From Sulfitobacter sediminilitoris (GTDB lineage Bacteria; Pseudomonadota; Alphaproteobacteria; Rhodobacterales; Rhodobacteraceae), in NCBI RefSeq assembly GCF_010667575.1, contig NZ_JAABNT010000002.1:1-64000 (forward strand): a DNA stretch of 64,000 bases, written 5' to 3'. Position numbers and translations under genes: made by a program. Below are positions 17,749 to 28,083 of this stretch, one piece after another. Each line of letters opens with the position of its first letter. The stretch's first letter is position 1. A model generated the notes under the pieces. That model had not been told where the DNA came from. It searched no databases and saw only the letters and a program-made list of their open reading frames with translations.

Positions 17749-20700
17749 GGCGTCACAGTCACCTGACCCGTCGCGGTGTTGGCGCGGTACTCAGGGCGGT
17801 ACATGTCTTCAACGGTCGCTGCGGGGTGATGGTAGCGTCCCGGCGTGACCGCGCGCACGGCATAGGCCAGCCTGAACGGCTCTGCCTTTCGATGATCGAC
17901 AGCGGCGATGAAGCGGTCGCTCCGGAACTCCGCTGTTTCCGGCTCTTTCGTCTTGAGCCAGTCAAGCGCGCCAATGTCGCCACTGCGCAGAAGGTTCGGA
18001 TTGTCGATCTCAAACCCGGCGGGCAGCGGATCATCGACGATCAGCCGCGCGCCGATATCCTCAAACGGTGTTACTTCGATCACCACGACCAACCGGTCAC
18101 CCGACGCGACAGGCCCCTCTGCCGGTGCGCCGTCCATCGTGTAATAGCGGCGCGTAATCTTGTAGCCATACCCATCGGCAGCCGACGCAACCTCTGGAAC
18201 ACCGTAAGCTGTCATGGTCACATCCATTGGAACGGTACTGATGTTTTCAATCACTGACACCTGCGTGTCTGTATCGTCCATCCGTTTGACCACCGGGCCG
18301 TTTGCCACCTGCCCGTCGACCCGTAGCCCCGGTACTGCATCAGAAGAGCTGAGCGCATGGGCGGCCATCACGACCTGCGCAGCTTCCTGCGTGGATAGTC
18401 GTCCGGTGCCCCGATGCACCAGAGACACAAGGCTCGCCCGATCAATGGCGGCGCTACCTGCTTCTGCGGTCAGCTTCAGCACAGCGGCTGTGTCGCGCAG
18501 CGGTGTGCCGAAATCCACACGCCAACCGCGATTGTCGCGCTGTCCCACCAGCATCGCACCGGCACGCCGGAACATTGCATCGGCCCGGACCGGATCACCA
18601 TAAGACGCCAGCGCAGCACCAAGCTGTGCTGCGGCAAGTGGCGTGGCAAAATCCTGCGCCTTGGTATCGGCATAGTATCGCAGATCTCCCATGCTTGCGG
18701 CACCCTCACGGGCCAGCACCAGAAGGGCATAGGCGATATCCTCTCCTCCGTTGTCAAAGTCGGGGGCATAGCTGATCCGGTTGCGCAGGTTGTCCATGGC
18801 AAGACTGAAGGCCAGATCAGGCACGGTATGCCCCTGCCCGCGCGCCCGCGACAGGAAATCAGTGACGTAAGCATCCAGCCAGAACTCGCCCGAACCGGCC
18901 CGCCACAGGCCAAAGGCACCGTTGCTAGATTGCCGTGTAAGCACCCGTGCGATGGCCTTGCTGATCTTGTCGTCAATGCGCTCCGGCTCTCCCAGTCCGG
19001 CGGCTTGTGCCATCGAACTGAGGTAGAGCAGCGGCATCGCGCCTGAGGTGACCTGTTCAGTACAGCCGTAGGGATAGCGATCAAGCTGCCGCAACAGTCC
19101 CGGCACATCGAAACGCGCAAGCGGGCCTGCGGTCAGCGTTGCCGATCCGGTGCCCAGCCGCAGTCCGGCAAAGACATTCACGTCAAAGCTGAACTTCTCC
19201 CCGACACCAAGGGAGAACTGCCGCGTCAGCGCGGTCTCTGGATCATTGTCGCGGACTGGCAGTGTCAGCACCTTGCGCAGCTCTACGCCATCAGGAGTGG
19301 TAAGCACGACAGTGATCAGATGATTGCCAATCTCTCGGGCTGTCACCGGGATCGCCAGCCGTTCCGATCCTTGGTCATTCAGGGTCACACTGGTCGGCAC
19401 GTCGCCCAAGGCCACGCCTGCATCGGCATAGACCTGAACAGGCATCTCGCCTGCCCCGCCATTAGCGTGAACCAGTTCCAGCAAGAGACGGCTTTCATCT
19501 TGAGGGGCCAGGAACCGTGGCAAAGATGCGGTCACGACCACCGGGTCCTTCGCCACCACGTCTTGCGTCGCATCGCCAACAGCAGTTGGTGACCACGCCA
19601 CGGCCATCAGCTTGATGGTCCCGTTAAAGGCGGGCTTGATGATCTCAACCTCCGCGCGGCCGTCCGGCCCAACCTCAACCGGACCAGTGAAAAACGCCAT
19701 CAGTTTCTCGGTCGGCGGCGGTGATTGCACCTGTGCACTGGCGGCGGCATCCCCGCCTGAACGCACCGTACCCATCGCGCCGTTCATGCCGTCAATCAGG
19801 CGCCCGTAGATATCCCGCATCTCGACGCCCAGCCTTCGCTGGCCAAAGTAGTGATCGGTGACATCGGGGGCTTCAAATCCCGTGAGGTTGAGGATACCGA
19901 CATCGACTGCGGCAAGGGTGACATAGCCCGTCTCGCCTGAAGCGACCCCGTCAACCTGTACCGCTGCACGTATGGTGCCTGCTTGACCATCGACGACGTC
20001 GGGCGCATCGACGCGAACGGAAAGCGCCTTGTCACCGGGTGCCACGGCGGCATGGGCCACGCCGAGCTGTCGCGAAGGGTTCAGCCCCGCTGAAACATCC
20101 ATTCCGCGAAGCACCGACACGGTGACATAAGCCCCGCTGCCCCAATCCTCTCCCACATCAAGCGCGACGGAATTCTCACCCGGACGTACCGGCACCACCC
20201 GTCGTTCGACTATCCTGTTTGAGAGCACGGAGATCATCGCAACGCCATCACCCTCGGCCACCAGCCGTAGTGTCGCCGTGTCGCCGATGTCGTAGCGTTC
20301 CGCATCAAGGGACATTTCCAGCCGGTCCGGCGTATCGGTTGACCCATCGTTGCCGTACCAACCGGAATGGAACGTGACCGAAGACGCTGAATATGGTGCG
20401 CCGACACGCTCCACCACGATCTCGTACATTCCCCATTCGGTAGGTGCCGATACAGTCGTTGGATCCTCGCCCAGCATGATTTCACCGGTGTCTACCCGAA
20501 TGCGCCGGGTAACGGGTTCCCACTCCCAATTGCCGTATAGCTGATACCATTGATAACGGGTTTCGACCTTGTTGACGGTCCAGCGGACGGCCATCGGAAT
20601 CGCAGCGCCGTCAGGCGACACTGCAATCAGATCGAATGCGGCCTCAGCCCCTTCGGCGATTACGTCATCAAACAAGGGTTTGATCCCGATCAGGGCGGCA

Positions 20701-23180
20701 TCCGACGTCACTGGCTTGGTCACGCGCCGTTCAACAGGACGGCCTGACCCCTCTGCAACGCGCAGGATGACCTCGGCCTCAAGCTGGGTTCCGGGGTTTT
20801 CGTCCAGGGTCGGCAATTGCAGGGCCAATGTCGCCTTGCCCTCCGCATCGGTCACGGCACTCTGAATGATCCGGGTCTGGGTGCGGAAGGGTGTATCATG
20901 CCGACCAAAGAGGTATCCCGCCCAAGTATCCAGCGTGCGCGTCGCACGCAGCCGCACATCGCCTTCCACGGTCAGGTCGGCCCCCGGCGCGCCAAAAAGA
21001 TAGCGGACATCGACCGTCAAAGGGGGCGTCTGGCCCAATCTCATTGGCGCATCCGGCAGGGTAATGTCGAAATCGATCCGCTCGGGCAGGAAATCCTCGA
21101 CCAGCACCGTCTGGCTTGCCAGCACGGGGGCATCTACGTCCGAAAGGATGTCCAGCCGCCAGGCCCCGTGCGGCACATCCGGGCCCAAAGGCAATGCAAA
21201 AACATGCCCCCCCGCCTTGGCGTTCTGGCTCAGCTGTCGGCTATACTCCACCCCGTCGGGACGTTTGAGGATGGCCGTCACCGGCAAGCCCTCCAGCGCC
21301 TGCGACTGCGCATCGCGGGTCAGGGCGGTGGCATAGATCGTCTCGCCCACGCGGTAGGCACCCCTGTCGGTTGTCAGAAACGTGTCGATGGGGGGCGCAG
21401 GCGGGTGGCCCTCGACGCCCCTGTCGGACAGATCGAACGCCGGGTCCGTCAGCGGCAAAAAGGCAATGTCCACCGCCGCATCCTCGGCCATCACAAGTGC
21501 GGGCTGTGCTGCCCCTGATCCACGCGTCAGACCTGCCGGGAAGCGTGCGAAACCGTCTGCATCGGTCACCGCCGTACCCAGCACGGCATTGGCGCGGCTG
21601 ATCAGACTGACGGTCACGCCCGATTTGGCCGATGCGTCGGCAAGGCGCCTTACCGCCACCTGCATGCCATCCACGCCAGACCACGTGGAAAGGCCCAGAT
21701 CAGACAGAACGAACCACTGCATTGCGGCGGCGTTCTCGTAAGGGTCCTGACCCGGTATGGCGGCGCTCAATGCGTAAATACCAGGGGGCTGATCCGCCAG
21801 CGCCTCCCCCATGAGCAGGCGCGTTGTCATGTCGACGTTCAGGTCATTTTGTACCTCTGCCTGACCGGTCCAGACCTCTTGGGCGAGGTTCTGCGCAAAC
21901 TGATCATCCTCGTAGGCGCTGAGCGGCCTGCCGAAATAGCTTTCCCGAATGGCGCGTACAAGGTTGCGGTCGCTGACCCGGCGCAAGCGAAGATCAAGCG
22001 TTGAGGCATTGACCGTTTCGATTGGGAGCGCCGCATCCGCACTGCGCGGCAGGACATAGGCGCGGCCCGGAAAACGGACTGCTGGCGTCCGGTCGCGGAC
22101 GTAAAGCTGCAGGCGCACGTCCTTGTGCAAGGTTTCTCCGCTGGCAGCGGGCAAGCCTGCACGGAAGGTCACACCATAGCGCTGACCGTGTTCCACCCCG
22201 TCAATGCACAGCTGACTGTTCTGCGCCTGCACGACCAGCCCGCGCCCCTCGACGCGCACGAAAGGTTCGTAGTCCACACCGACCTGCACCAACTTTTCAG
22301 AAAACTCAGCGCAGATGCGCGGCGCGGCGGCGTCATTGTCAACCCGGTGTTCGGTGATACGAAAACCATACTTGCCAATGGCATCGTCCAACGCCTGTTC
22401 GATATCTTGCCGAGGCGAAATGCCAAGCGCCAGACGCAAAGCGGGGATCATGTCGCGCCCGCGCCGGTTGGCCTCAAGTGCGCGCGCCATAACGCTGAGC
22501 CCCTCGACCTGCACAGTGGGCTGATCAGCGCGCAGATAGGCGTTGATCGCAGCCAGCAAGGCCTCGCGCCGGAATTGGCGGCGCTCCGCGCTTTCACCGT
22601 TTTCTGCCCGGATCAGGGCAAGGCGTGCGTAGCCCGCCCAGATCTCCCCCCGGTCGGTCAGTGCCGCAGTCTTGCCTGCCCAGCGCAACGCTGCGCGTGT
22701 ATCCCCGGCCTGCTCTGCCTCCGCCATGGCGGCAGTCAGATCCTGCACCGTTTCACCGGAAAAGGAATAGCGTGCGCTGTTGGTCGCGACAAAGCCGCGT
22801 GCGGCATTCAGACCCGTTTCATCAAGAAATCCAAGGTCAGAGCGCCTTGCCGTTTGGGTGGCCAGAACGACCGCATCGGTGGCAACCTTTTGTGCGGACA
22901 ATGCCCCTTGGTACGGCTGCCTGTCCGTGATGGCCGACTTTGGAAAACAGGCGTTGTTACGCTGGTTATAGGTAAAGGCGATGCACGCCTCTTGGGCCGA
23001 ACAGGCACGCGCACAAGCCTCTTGGCTGGTGTCAAAGAGATTGGTCAGATCAGCGCCATAGAAATCCACATCACGGGAATAAAGGTACCGGTGATCGGGC
23101 ACGGCGTTTTGGGCCGCTGTTTGGAAAACCCCCAGGATCAACAGGACGAACGACAGCGCAAGGCCATGCAAAGGGCGCAT
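17745..23180 (-). CDS. bacterial alpha-2-macroglobulin with N-terminal PAN/Apple-like domain
   Basis: At 1811 residues this is a full-length bacterial alpha-2-macroglobulin, a periplasmic protease trap. After a type I signal peptide (cleavage near AQNA) comes a Cys-rich block (residues about 30-90, with ACARACSAQEACIAF) resembling a PAN/Apple domain. Repeated macroglobulin-like beta domains follow, then the thioester motif YGCTEQ with Cys near 1373, and the alpha/alpha thioester domain. There is no lipobox Cys at the signal cleavage site, unlike E. coli YfhM, so it is probably soluble or held by partners. The downstream pbpC overlaps by 4 nt; the pair is thought to protect and repair the cell wall after envelope breach. 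Confidence 0.93.
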   Translation of the reverse strand: MRPLHGLALSFVLLILGVFQTAAQNAVPDHRYLYSRDVDFYGADLTNLFDTSQEACARACSAQEACIAFTYNQRNNACFPKSAITDRQPYQGALSAQKVATDAVVLATQTARRSDLGFLDETGLNAARGFVATNSARYSFSGETVQDLTAAMAEAEQAGDTRAALRWAGKTAALTDRGEIWAGYARLALIRAENGESAERRQFRREALLAAINAYLRADQPTVQVEGLSVMARALEANRRGRDMIPALRLALGISPRQDIEQALDDAIGKYGFRITEHRVDNDAAAPRICAEFSEKLVQVGVDYEPFVRVEGRGLVVQAQNSQLCIDGVEHGQRYGVTFRAGLPAASGETLHKDVRLQLYVRDRTPAVRFPGRAYVLPRSADAALPIETVNASTLDLRLRRVSDRNLVRAIRESYFGRPLSAYEDDQFAQNLAQEVWTGQAEVQNDLNVDMTTRLLMGEALADQPPGIYALSAAIPGQDPYENAAAMQWFVLSDLGLSTWSGVDGMQVAVRRLADASAKSGVTVSLISRANAVLGTAVTDADGFARFPAGLTRGSGAAQPALVMAEDAAVDIAFLPLTDPAFDLSDRGVEGHPPAPPIDTFLTTDRGAYRVGETIYATALTRDAQSQALEGLPVTAILKRPDGVEYSRQLSQNAKAGGHVFALPLGPDVPHGAWRLDILSDVDAPVLASQTVLVEDFLPERIDFDITLPDAPMRLGQTPPLTVDVRYLFGAPGADLTVEGDVRLRATRTLDTWAGYLFGRHDTPFRTQTRIIQSAVTDAEGKATLALQLPTLDENPGTQLEAEVILRVAEGSGRPVERRVTKPVTSDAALIGIKPLFDDVIAEGAEAAFDLIAVSPDGAAIPMAVRWTVNKVETRYQWYQLYGNWEWEPVTRRIRVDTGEIMLGEDPTTVSAPTEWGMYEIVVERVGAPYSASSVTFHSGWYGNDGSTDTPDRLEMSLDAERYDIGDTATLRLVAEGDGVAMISVLSNRIVERRVVPVRPGENSVALDVGEDWGSGAYVTVSVLRGMDVSAGLNPSRQLGVAHAAVAPGDKALSVRVDAPDVVDGQAGTIRAAVQVDGVASGETGYVTLAAVDVGILNLTGFEAPDVTDHYFGQRRLGVEMRDIYGRLIDGMNGAMGTVRSGGDAAASAQVQSPPPTEKLMAFFTGPVEVGPDGRAEVEIIKPAFNGTIKLMAVAWSPTAVGDATQDVVAKDPVVVTASLPRFLAPQDESRLLLELVHANGGAGEMPVQVYADAGVALGDVPTSVTLNDQGSERLAIPVTAREIGNHLITVVLTTPDGVELRKVLTLPVRDNDPETALTRQFSLGVGEKFSFDVNVFAGLRLGTGSATLTAGPLARFDVPGLLRQLDRYPYGCTEQVTSGAMPLLYLSSMAQAAGLGEPERIDDKISKAIARVLTRQSSNGAFGLWRAGSGEFWLDAYVTDFLSRARGQGHTVPDLAFSLAMDNLRNRISYAPDFDNGGEDIAYALLVLAREGAASMGDLRYYADTKAQDFATPLAAAQLGAALASYGDPVRADAMFRRAGAMLVGQRDNRGWRVDFGTPLRDTAAVLKLTAEAGSAAIDRASLVSLVHRGTGRLSTQEAAQVVMAAHALSSSDAVPGLRVDGQVANGPVVKRMDDTDTQVSVIENISTVPMDVTMTAYGVPEVASAADGYGYKITRRYYTMDGAPAEGPVASGDRLVVVIEVTPFEDIGARLIVDDPLPAGFEIDNPNLLRSGDIGALDWLKTKEPETAEFRSDRFIAAVDHRKAEPFRLAYAVRAVTPGRYHHPAATVEDMYRPEYRANTATGQVTVTP

Positions 23181-23314
23181 CAGAAATCTCCTTTTGAAAT
23201 GCCGTCAGGGTGCCACGCGGCTTGCGATGCGGCAAGTCTGGCGTCAGATTTAAGCAGATGTTCACCGCGCTGGTTCAGTGTGCGCCCCACGACAGGAACC
23301 CTTTGGAGCGGCGC

Positions 23315-25126
23315 ATGAGCCTTGCCAGCAAACTGACACAAGAACGGCGCAGCAGGCTTGCCGCCGAACGGTTGCCGGAACTGAAACAGGCCGAACTTTT
23401 TGCCGCCAATCGCAAGCTGGGCCAGCACGCGCAACAACTCAGCGAAGAGATCGTTGAAACCCGCGCCGAGGTCGCAAGCATCCGGGGTGAAAACCAGCGC
23501 GTGAAATCCGACCTGAGTGCGGCCAACCAGCGAATTGCGATCACGGAACGGCGTTTGTGGTACACGATCGAATCAATCAAGGACGGATTTGCTTTCTTTA
23601 ATGCGGACCATGAGATGATCATGGCCAACAACGCCTATCTTCAGGCCTTTGACGGGGTCGAAGCGATCCGCACAGGCGTGAATTATGTCACGATCCTGCA
23701 GGTCCTCACGGACGAGGGGATTTTGAACACCGCAGGCATGCCGCCCGCCGACTGGCGCCGAATGATGATGGAACGGTTTCAACAGGCCAGTCCTGACCCG
23801 ATCGACATTCAGCTGTGGAATGGGGAATACATCTGTTTGATCGACCAGCGCGGTCCTGAAGGCGACATTGTTTCGCTTGCGCTGAATATCACTGAGGCCG
23901 TCGCTTATGAGGAAAAGCTGAAAGAGGCCCGCAGCGTGGCGGAAAGCGCAAACAGGGCCAAATCCGCCTTTCTGGCCAACATGACCCACGAAATACGCAC
24001 TCCCATGAACGGTGTGATCGGCATGAGCGACCTGCTCATGGAAACCGAACTGGATGAAGAACAGCGGCCATATGCCGAGACCATCAAAAGCTCAGCCGAA
24101 GCCTTGCTGGTTATCATTAACGACGTGCTGGATTACTCCAAGATCGAGGCACAACGGCTTGAGCTGAAGCCGAAACCCTTCAACCTGCAGGTCACCATTC
24201 AGGAAGTACTGATGCTGTTGATGCCAACGGCCAAGGGCAAGGGCATCGCGCTTGAGCTGGAATATGACACATCTGTCCCGGTGCATCTGATCGGTGATCC
24301 GGTCCGTCTGCGCCAAATTCTGGCAAACCTCATCGGCAATGCTGTGAAATTCACCTCTGACGGTCATGTCGCGGTGCGGGTGACCGCAGGCGAGGTCCAA
24401 GAGGATGGTCAGATCGATATGCAGATCGACATTGCGGACACGGGCATCGGTATCCCCGCAGATATGATCGATCACGTGTTTGGTGAATTCAATCAGGTCG
24501 AGGGAGAGCGGAACCGTCAGTTCGAAGGCACCGGCCTTGGGCTTGCCATCTGCGAACGCTTGGTCCGGATGATGGGCGGAGATATCTGGGTCACCTCAGA
24601 AGAAGGTCAGGGAACCTGCTTCAGTTTCAAGATGACCTTAGCACTGGCCAAGACACCCGACAGCCAGCCAGATGCCGCCGCCCCCCATGACACAAAACCG
24701 CAGCAAGGCGCGGCCGAGCTGCGACCGATGCGGATTCTTGCAGCGGAGGATAACAAGACAAACCAGTTCGTCTTTGGCAAAATGATCAAGGATCTGAATA
24801 TCGATCTGGTCTTTGCCAACAACGGGGCAGAGGCGATCAGCCTGTTTCAGGAAAACACGCCAGACCTGATCTTTATGGATATCTCAATGCCGATCGTGGA
24901 CGGCAAAGAAGCGACCGCCGCCATTCGCCAGCTTGAGACAGACAGGCGAACACCGATCATCGCGCTAACCGCTCACGCCATGGCCGGGGATGAGGATGAA
25001 ATACTCAAGGCCGGTTTAGACGGCTACCTGACCAAGCCGCTGCGCAAGCCATCACTTCTTGAACAGATCGAGACCGTGCACACCCCCGACATGGCACCGC
25101 TTTATGCGCTTCAGGAAGCCGGGTAA
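23315..25126 (+). CDS. soluble hybrid histidine kinase with PAS and receiver domains
   Basis: I chose the ATG at 23315 because GGAG sits 6 nt upstream; the frame is open further 5' to a GTG but without a site. The 603-residue protein has no membrane segment. Order: a coiled coil (residues about 5-85, rich in Glu, Arg, Gln), a PAS domain (about 75-200), a HisKA domain with the phospho-acceptor His near 225 in NMTHEIRTPMNG, an ATPase domain with GNAVKFT, DTGIGIP and GTGLGLAI, and a C-terminal receiver with Asp near 522 in LIFMDISMPIVDG and Lys in YLTKPLR. It therefore senses a cytoplasmic signal and relays phosphate to an unknown phosphotransferase. No response regulator is adjacent. It converges on yaaA with a 16-nt overlap. 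Confidence 0.93.
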   Translation: MSLASKLTQERRSRLAAERLPELKQAELFAANRKLGQHAQQLSEEIVETRAEVASIRGENQRVKSDLSAANQRIAITERRLWYTIESIKDGFAFFNADHEMIMANNAYLQAFDGVEAIRTGVNYVTILQVLTDEGILNTAGMPPADWRRMMMERFQQASPDPIDIQLWNGEYICLIDQRGPEGDIVSLALNITEAVAYEEKLKEARSVAESANRAKSAFLANMTHEIRTPMNGVIGMSDLLMETELDEEQRPYAETIKSSAEALLVIINDVLDYSKIEAQRLELKPKPFNLQVTIQEVLMLLMPTAKGKGIALELEYDTSVPVHLIGDPVRLRQILANLIGNAVKFTSDGHVAVRVTAGEVQEDGQIDMQIDIADTGIGIPADMIDHVFGEFNQVEGERNRQFEGTGLGLAICERLVRMMGGDIWVTSEEGQGTCFSFKMTLALAKTPDSQPDAAAPHDTKPQQGAAELRPMRILAAEDNKTNQFVFGKMIKDLNIDLVFANNGAEAISLFQENTPDLIFMDISMPIVDGKEATAAIRQLETDRRTPIIALTAHAMAGDEDEILKAGLDGYLTKPLRKPSLLEQIETVHTPDMAPLYALQEAG

Positions 25127-25890
25127 TCGCGAACAAAGACGGGTTTTTCAGGCGTAGATGCGTCCGCCTGCCAGGCATATCCGCCAGTGTCGAAGTCCCT
25201 GATCGCATCGGGGTCGGTCAACCGGTTCTGAACGATGAATCGCGCCATTGCGCCGCGCGCCTTCTTGGCAAAAAAGCTGACAATCTTCGGCCCTTTGCCG
25301 TCGCGCTTGTCTTCCATGAACTGCGGTGTGATCACCCGCAACTTAAGCGCCTTGGGGGCCACCGCGCCAAAGTATTCCTGGCTTGCGCAGTTGATCAGCA
25401 CATCGCTGCACACCTCATCGGCCTGGGCGTTCAGCGCCTTGGCAATGTCATCGCGCCAGTAGTCATAGAGGTTCGCGCCCCGGCGTGTCTTGAGCTTGCT
25501 GCCCATCTCAAGCCTGTAGGGCTGGATCGCGTCCATCGGGCGCAGCACACCATAAAGACCCGAAAGGATGCGCAGGTGCTTCTGCGCCCATGCCATTTCA
25601 TCCGGATCAAGACTGGCTGCCTCCAGACCCTGATAGGTGTCCCCGGCAAAAGCCAGGGCCGCCGGACGCGTCGCTTCGGCCTCTGGGGCGTCTTCGAACG
25701 CCTGAAACCGGTCCCGGTTCAGCCGCGCCAGATCATCACTCAGATCCATCAGGTCCTTGAGTTTGCCCAGCGTCAGATTGCGCATGGTCTTGGCCAGCCG
25801 CACTGCGTCATCCTGAAAATCAGGTTGCGTCATCTGCGCTTCTCGCGCGTCCCAATCCAGCCTTTTGGCAGGCGAAATCACCACCAGCAT
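25111..25890 (-). CDS. yaaA: peroxide stress protein YaaA (DUF328)
   Basis: The 259-residue protein starts with the family signature MLVVISPAKRLDW and carries LSGLYGVLRPMDAIQPYRLEMG and NLYDYWRDDI, all diagnostic of YaaA. In E. coli YaaA is induced by OxyR and limits DNA and protein damage by lowering free intracellular iron during peroxide stress; the fold has been described as DNA-binding. The 3' end overlaps the convergent histidine kinase gene by 16 nt. No OxyR site was identified upstream. Confidence 0.95.
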   Translation of the reverse strand: MLVVISPAKRLDWDAREAQMTQPDFQDDAVRLAKTMRNLTLGKLKDLMDLSDDLARLNRDRFQAFEDAPEAEATRPAALAFAGDTYQGLEAASLDPDEMAWAQKHLRILSGLYGVLRPMDAIQPYRLEMGSKLKTRRGANLYDYWRDDIAKALNAQADEVCSDVLINCASQEYFGAVAPKALKLRVITPQFMEDKRDGKGPKIVSFFAKKARGAMARFIVQNRLTDPDAIRDFDTGGYAWQADASTPEKPVFVRDYPAS

Positions 25891-25959
25891 TGCGGTCCCC
25901 CTTCAAACGTTTCATCACACATAGCGGCTGAGAACATGACCGCAAGGTCGCTGCGGCAT

Positions 25960-28005
25960 TCAGCCCGCCTCGCGGAGCACATCCAAAAAAGCGGAGCCGA
26001 AACGCGATGCGCGCCGTTCACCCAGCAGGCGTTCAATTGCTGTCTCATCCGCGTTGCGCAGTTGCGCAACCTTTGCCAGCAAGGAGGCCGAGCAACTCAA
26101 AGGTTTTTCTGTCCCTGCCTCACCGCGGGCCAGATCTGCCTGAACCTGCAAAAGCTGATCATAGACTGTGCCCGCGTCTCGACCGGCCAATTTGCGGCGC
26201 GTCGGGTGCATGACTTCGGCTTCGCCGTTGATCACTTCAAGGAACGCCGCACCGTAGGTTTCCAGCTTCTTCGTGCCTACACCACTGATCCCGGCCATGG
26301 CGTCCAGATTGTGCGGTCGTGTTTCGGCCATCTCGATCAGCGTTCGGTCGGTGAAAATAATATACGCCGGAACCTTGGCCGCCTCGGCCAGTGCACGCCG
26401 CTTGGCCTTGAGCGCGGACAGCAGCGGCGCGTCCTCTTCGCTGACCATTGCCTTGACGGCGGGTCGCCGCGTGGCGCTTGCGGTCTTGATGGAATCCCGC
26501 CGCAGGCTGATCTTGGCCTCGTCACGCAGAATGGGCAGGGCGGCATCGGTCATGCGCAGGGCACCATGGCGTTCAGGATCAGGTCGGATCAGATCGTGGC
26601 CCATCATCTGCCGGAAAACCGCCTGCCATTGGCGGCGATCATATTCACCCCCCACGCCGAAAGTCGGTAAATCAGCGTGACCACGCGCTTTGACTTTATC
26701 CGTCTCAATCCCCAGCAAGATATCGATCAAATGTCCCGACCCGAACCATTCCCCGGTGCGTAGGATCGCTGACAGCGCCTTGCGCACTGCCGTTGTGCCG
26801 TCGAACACGTCCGCTGGCGTGTCACACAGATCGCAGCGACCGCAGGTCACCTCCGTTTCATCGAAATATCCCAGCAGCGTCTTGCGCCGACATTCCAGCG
26901 CCTCCGCCAGTCCCAAAAGCGAATTCAACCGCGCGTGATCTGCGGCACGACGTTCAGGCGGGGCAAGCCCCTCGTCAATCTGGCTGCGTCGAAGGCGAAT
27001 GTCATCGGGACCAAACAGCGTCAGCGTCTCGGCCGGTGCCCCGTCGCGACCCGCGCGGCCAATCTCCTGGTAATAGGCCTCAATGGATTTCGGCAGATCG
27101 GCATGAGCGACCCATCGGATGTCGGGCTTGTCCACGCCCATGCCAAAGGCCACCGTCGCGCAGACAATCAGCCCGTCCTCTTGCTGAAAACGTCGCTCCG
27201 CGATGCGGCGGTCCTCTGCTTCCATCCCACCATGGTAATGGATCGCTTTCTGCCCAGCCTCGTTCAACGCCCGGGCTATACCTTCGGTCTTCGCCCGCGT
27301 GCCGCAATAGACGATGCCGGATTGTCCCTTGCGGGCGGCGGCAAAGTTCAGGATCTGCTCTCGCGGCTTGTTCTTGGCGGCAAAGGCAAGATGAATGTTT
27401 GGCCGGTCAAAACCGCGCAGGAAGGCGTGTGGCGGTGCGCCATCAAAAAGCTTTTCAACAATCTCAGCCTGCGTTTCGGCATCCGCCGTCGCGGTGAACG
27501 CTGCCAAAGGCACATTCAGTGTCCGCCTCAGCTCACCGATGCGCAGGTAATCAGGGCGAAAATCGTGGCCCCACTGGCTCACGCAGTGGGCCTCGTCCAC
27601 GGCAATCATGTTGACGCCGACGCGTTTCAGCATGCCCATGGCGGACCCTGCCGCCAACCGCTCTGGCGCCATATAGAGCAGCTTGATCGTCCCCGCTTCC
27701 AGCCCTTCCCATACGGCATCCGTTTCTTCTGGTGTATTCCCAGAGGTCAGAGCCCCCGCGCCAACGCCCGCCTCTTGCAGGAAACGCACCTGATCCCGCA
27801 TCAGCGCAATCAGCGGGGAAATCACGACAGTGACCCCCTCGCGCATCAGCGCCGGCAATTGAAAACACAGTGATTTGCCGCCACCCGTCGGCATGATCGC
27901 CAGCACGTTTTCACCCGCGGTCACAGCCTCGACAATCTCTTGCTGGCCGGGGCGAAAGGCATCAAAGCCAAAGACGTCTCGAAGTAGCGTGGCAGCGCCA
28001 GTCAT
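25960..28005 (-). CDS. recQ: ATP-dependent DNA helicase RecQ
   Basis: The start chosen is the ATG at 28005 (681 residues) because TGAATLLRDVFGFDAFRPGQQEIV is where RecQ homology begins and an AGG lies about 10 nt upstream; the frame extends 18 codons further without an ATG. The helicase core has PTGGGKS (Walker A), VDEAHCVS (DEAH box), FTATAD and RAGRDG (motif VI). A zinc-binding block with four Cys (CRRKTLLGYF, then CGRCDLC) and a winged-helix domain follow, and an HRDC domain lies near the C-terminus (GISGVGTKKLETYG). RecQ unwinds recombination intermediates and stalled-fork structures. The gene stands alone between yggT and yaaA. Confidence 0.97.
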   Translation of the reverse strand: MTGAATLLRDVFGFDAFRPGQQEIVEAVTAGENVLAIMPTGGGKSLCFQLPALMREGVTVVISPLIALMRDQVRFLQEAGVGAGALTSGNTPEETDAVWEGLEAGTIKLLYMAPERLAAGSAMGMLKRVGVNMIAVDEAHCVSQWGHDFRPDYLRIGELRRTLNVPLAAFTATADAETQAEIVEKLFDGAPPHAFLRGFDRPNIHLAFAAKNKPREQILNFAAARKGQSGIVYCGTRAKTEGIARALNEAGQKAIHYHGGMEAEDRRIAERRFQQEDGLIVCATVAFGMGVDKPDIRWVAHADLPKSIEAYYQEIGRAGRDGAPAETLTLFGPDDIRLRRSQIDEGLAPPERRAADHARLNSLLGLAEALECRRKTLLGYFDETEVTCGRCDLCDTPADVFDGTTAVRKALSAILRTGEWFGSGHLIDILLGIETDKVKARGHADLPTFGVGGEYDRRQWQAVFRQMMGHDLIRPDPERHGALRMTDAALPILRDEAKISLRRDSIKTASATRRPAVKAMVSEEDAPLLSALKAKRRALAEAAKVPAYIIFTDRTLIEMAETRPHNLDAMAGISGVGTKKLETYGAAFLEVINGEAEVMHPTRRKLAGRDAGTVYDQLLQVQADLARGEAGTEKPLSCSASLLAKVAQLRNADETAIERLLGERRASRFGSAFLDVLREAG

Positions 28006-28083
28006 CGGGGGAACCTGTAAATTTATCTGCTCTTTTTTTGCAGATTCCCACACTAACAATTAATGAACAAGCCCGAACTCGCC

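Noticed and set aside
17745-23180. Many long plus-strand frames opposite the alpha-2-macroglobulin gene
   Set aside because: They have no family features or ribosome sites, and the minus-strand protein is a convincing full-length family member.
22125-23318. 397-codon plus-strand frame running into the histidine kinase leader
   Set aside because: It is the complement of the A2M N-terminal coding region, rich in Arg, His and Gln, and has no recognisable domain.
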